Shown here: in pieces, positions 62,761 through 64,000 of the stretch
Layout of the letters: every line of letters begins with the position of its first letter
Numbering within the stretch: the stretch's first letter is position 1
Position numbers and translations under genes: made by a program
Notes under the pieces: generated by a model
What the model was told of the DNA's origin: nothing
Database searches by the model: none
The model's input: only the letters and a program-made list of their open reading frames with translations
DNA from: Halorientalis litorea
Lineage (GTDB): Archaea; Halobacteriota; Halobacteria; Halobacteriales; Haloarculaceae
DNA length: 64,000 nt
Direction: 5' to 3'
Assembly: GCF_023028225.1 (NCBI RefSeq)
Contig: NZ_CP095482.1
Location: 682,001-746,000 of the forward strand

Positions 62761-64000
62761 ATGGAACGTGACGAAGACGTCGCTCCAATGGAAGACTTCG
62801 GGGCGATTCTGGACAGAGTGACCGACGCGTTCGTCGGCCTAGACCGGAACTGGCAGTTCACCTATCTCAACGAACGCGGGAAGACAGCCGTCTGCGAAGC
62901 GGCCGGAACGGAGTACACCGTCGAGGAACTGCGCGGGCAGTCGATTTGGGACGTGGTTCCCGAAGCCGCCGACACGGATTTTTACGATGAGTACCACCGA
63001 GCCATGGAGACGCAGTCGACGCGCACGTTCAAGGAGTATTACGGCCCGCTCTCGACGTGGTTCGAGGTGCGGGCGTATCCCTCGGACACGGGCCTCTCGG
63101 TGTTCCTGCGTGACGTGACCGAACAACACGAACAGCGGCAGGAACTCAAACACCGGGAGACGGTGTTACGTGAGGTGTACGGCGTCATCTCGGACCAGTC
63201 GCTCGACTTCGAGGCGCGTGTCGAGGGACTGTTGGCCATCGGCACGCGGGAGTTGGGGACGGAGTACGGGACGCTCTCGCGGATACGGGACGGCGAGTAC
63301 GTCTTCGAGGTGGTCAAAGCCCCAGAAGGGACGGTACAGGAGGGTGAAAGGGTCGATATCGAGGAGACGCACTGCGAGCGGGTCGTCGCCGAGGAGGAAG
63401 CGTTGGTGGCCGAGGACATCGGCGCGGACTACCCCGACCTCGCCGAGAACGCGGGGTTCACCGAGTGGGGTATCGCCTGCTACGTGGGGTCACCGGTCAT
63501 CGTCGACGGGGAGGTGTACGGTACCTTCTGTTTCTACGATACAGACTCCCGGGATGGTTCGTTCTCGGAGTGGGCGGTGACGCTCACCGAACTGATGGGG
63601 CGGTGGGTCGGCGCGGCGTTGGAGCGGAGAATCACCGAAGAGCGACTGGAGACCCAGAACGAACGGCTCGAACGGTTCGCCACGCTGGTCTCACACGACC
63701 TGCGCAACCCGCTCAGCGTGGCCGCGACGCGGCTTGAACTGCTCGAGGAAGAGCACGAGAGCGAACACACCGCGGCGATACGGGGCGCACACAAGCGGAT
63801 GGAGACGCTCATCTCCGACATCCTGACGATGGCGCGCGTGGGCGAGTCCGTCGAGGACGTGACGGAGGTGAGCCTCGCGGCCGCCGCCCACGAGGCGTGG
63901 GAGACGGTGCCCACCGGCGACGCGACGCTCGAAGCCGAATCGCGGGTGTCCATCGAGGCCGACGCCCAACGGCTCCGGCAACTGTTCGAGAACCTCTTTC
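62761..64000 (+). CDS. PAS-GAF sensor histidine kinase (3' end cut by window)
   Basis: A soluble kinase whose first 413 residues lie in the window. It has PAS (about 12-122, ending FLRDVTEQHEQR), GAF (about 145-292, EYGTLSRIRDGEYVFEVVKA), and a HisKA domain with H312 in LVSHDLRNPLSV; the HATPase domain has begun (RLRQLFENLF leads to its N-box). No membrane span is present, so the stimulus is intracellular. Start at the ATG at 62761; an ATG nine codons later is less likely. An AT-rich stretch before it is not a clear promoter. Confidence 0.9.
   Translation, partial: MERDEDVAPMEDFGAILDRVTDAFVGLDRNWQFTYLNERGKTAVCEAAGTEYTVEELRGQSIWDVVPEAADTDFYDEYHRAMETQSTRTFKEYYGPLSTWFEVRAYPSDTGLSVFLRDVTEQHEQRQELKHRETVLREVYGVISDQSLDFEARVEGLLAIGTRELGTEYGTLSRIRDGEYVFEVVKAPEGTVQEGERVDIEETHCERVVAEEEALVAEDIGADYPDLAENAGFTEWGIACYVGSPVIVDGEVYGTFCFYDTDSRDGSFSEWAVTLTELMGRWVGAALERRITEERLETQNERLERFATLVSHDLRNPLSVAATRLELLEEEHESEHTAAIRGAHKRMETLISDILTMARVGESVEDVTEVSLAAAAHEAWETVPTGDATLEAESRVSIEADAQRLRQLFENLF

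Overview
The window is a stretch of haloarchaeal chromosome (class Halobacteria). The evidence is high GC, acidic proteins, archaeal-type signals (PGF-CTERM anchors, class III pilin signal peptides, Tat lipoboxes, leaderless promoters with TTTAWA-like TATA boxes), haloarchaeal-only families (HalOD1, bat-type HTH-10, amphi-Trp, DUF2150) and an intron-containing elongator tRNA-Met. The genus cannot be set from the sequence alone. There is no complete insertion sequence, no CRISPR array and no provirus. Most of it is ordinary chromosome with a few scars of mobile elements.

Layout. 1-2.6 kb: the end of a MoxR/DUF4350 cluster on the minus strand, with a YdjM-like membrane protein inside it. 2.7-5.9 kb: two divergent PGF-CTERM surface proteins and a small membrane protein. 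6.2-9.8 kb: tRNA-Val(CAC), an MBL hydrolase behind a DtxR-like box, cobalamin adenosyltransferase, a rhomboid protease and small proteins. 9.8-10.6 kb has no convincing gene. 10.6-14 kb: two overlapping histidine-kinase-like genes, the first apparently degenerate. 14.9-21.2 kb: glycine cleavage genes gcvT-gcvH-(CPA antiporter/TrkA)-gcvPA-gcvPB, followed upstream by thiC (21.2-22.7 kb). 23-26.6 kb: HalOD1 and HTH-10 regulators, a NYN-domain protein, a TatD-like hydrolase and DUF2150. 26.6-26.9 kb: a hairpin-rich relic of an IS200/IS605-type element. 27-29.5 kb: a pilin and a large pilin-like surface protein. 29.6-36.2 kb: HMG-CoA synthase, a membrane metalloprotease, an XRE regulator, NikR, RFC large subunit and heme A synthase. 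36.3-41.7 kb: malic enzyme, an RNase HI-like protein, a tandem HiPIP lipoprotein and a CBS protein. 41.8-46.8 kb: a PAS/GAF/bat regulator, a response regulator, a glycosyltransferase, 5-formyl-THF cyclo-ligase and small proteins. 47-53 kb: the intron-bearing tRNA-Met, a VTT membrane protein, a 46-residue zinc finger, a membrane sulfite-oxidase-like enzyme, a wHTH/membrane pair and a second HalOD1/HTH-10 pair. 53-56.2 kb: B12-dependent ribonucleotide reductase. 56.8-60.8 kb: the trpDFEG operon. 60.9-64 kb: tRNA-Val(GAC) with two extra copies of its 3' end, a PQQ-propeller lipoprotein and the start of a PAS/GAF histidine kinase.

How the genes fit together. Three metabolic blocks are tightly packed with 1-4 nt overlaps and are almost certainly operons: gcvT-gcvH, gcvPA-gcvPB, and trpD-trpF-trpE-trpG. 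The cobalamin adenosyltransferase and NrdJ form a dependency pair, because deoxynucleotide synthesis by this enzyme needs adenosylcobalamin. Sensing genes are plentiful (three histidine-kinase-like proteins, one receiver, three HTH-10 regulators, two HalOD1 proteins), and HalOD1 sits beside HTH-10 twice. Notable non-coding signals are a TGTAC-N6-GTACA palindrome at the trp promoter, a 17/19 match to the DtxR/IdeR box, a 22-bp-spaced direct repeat at the nikR start, the IS605-like hairpin array, and the duplicated tRNA-Val 3' ends.
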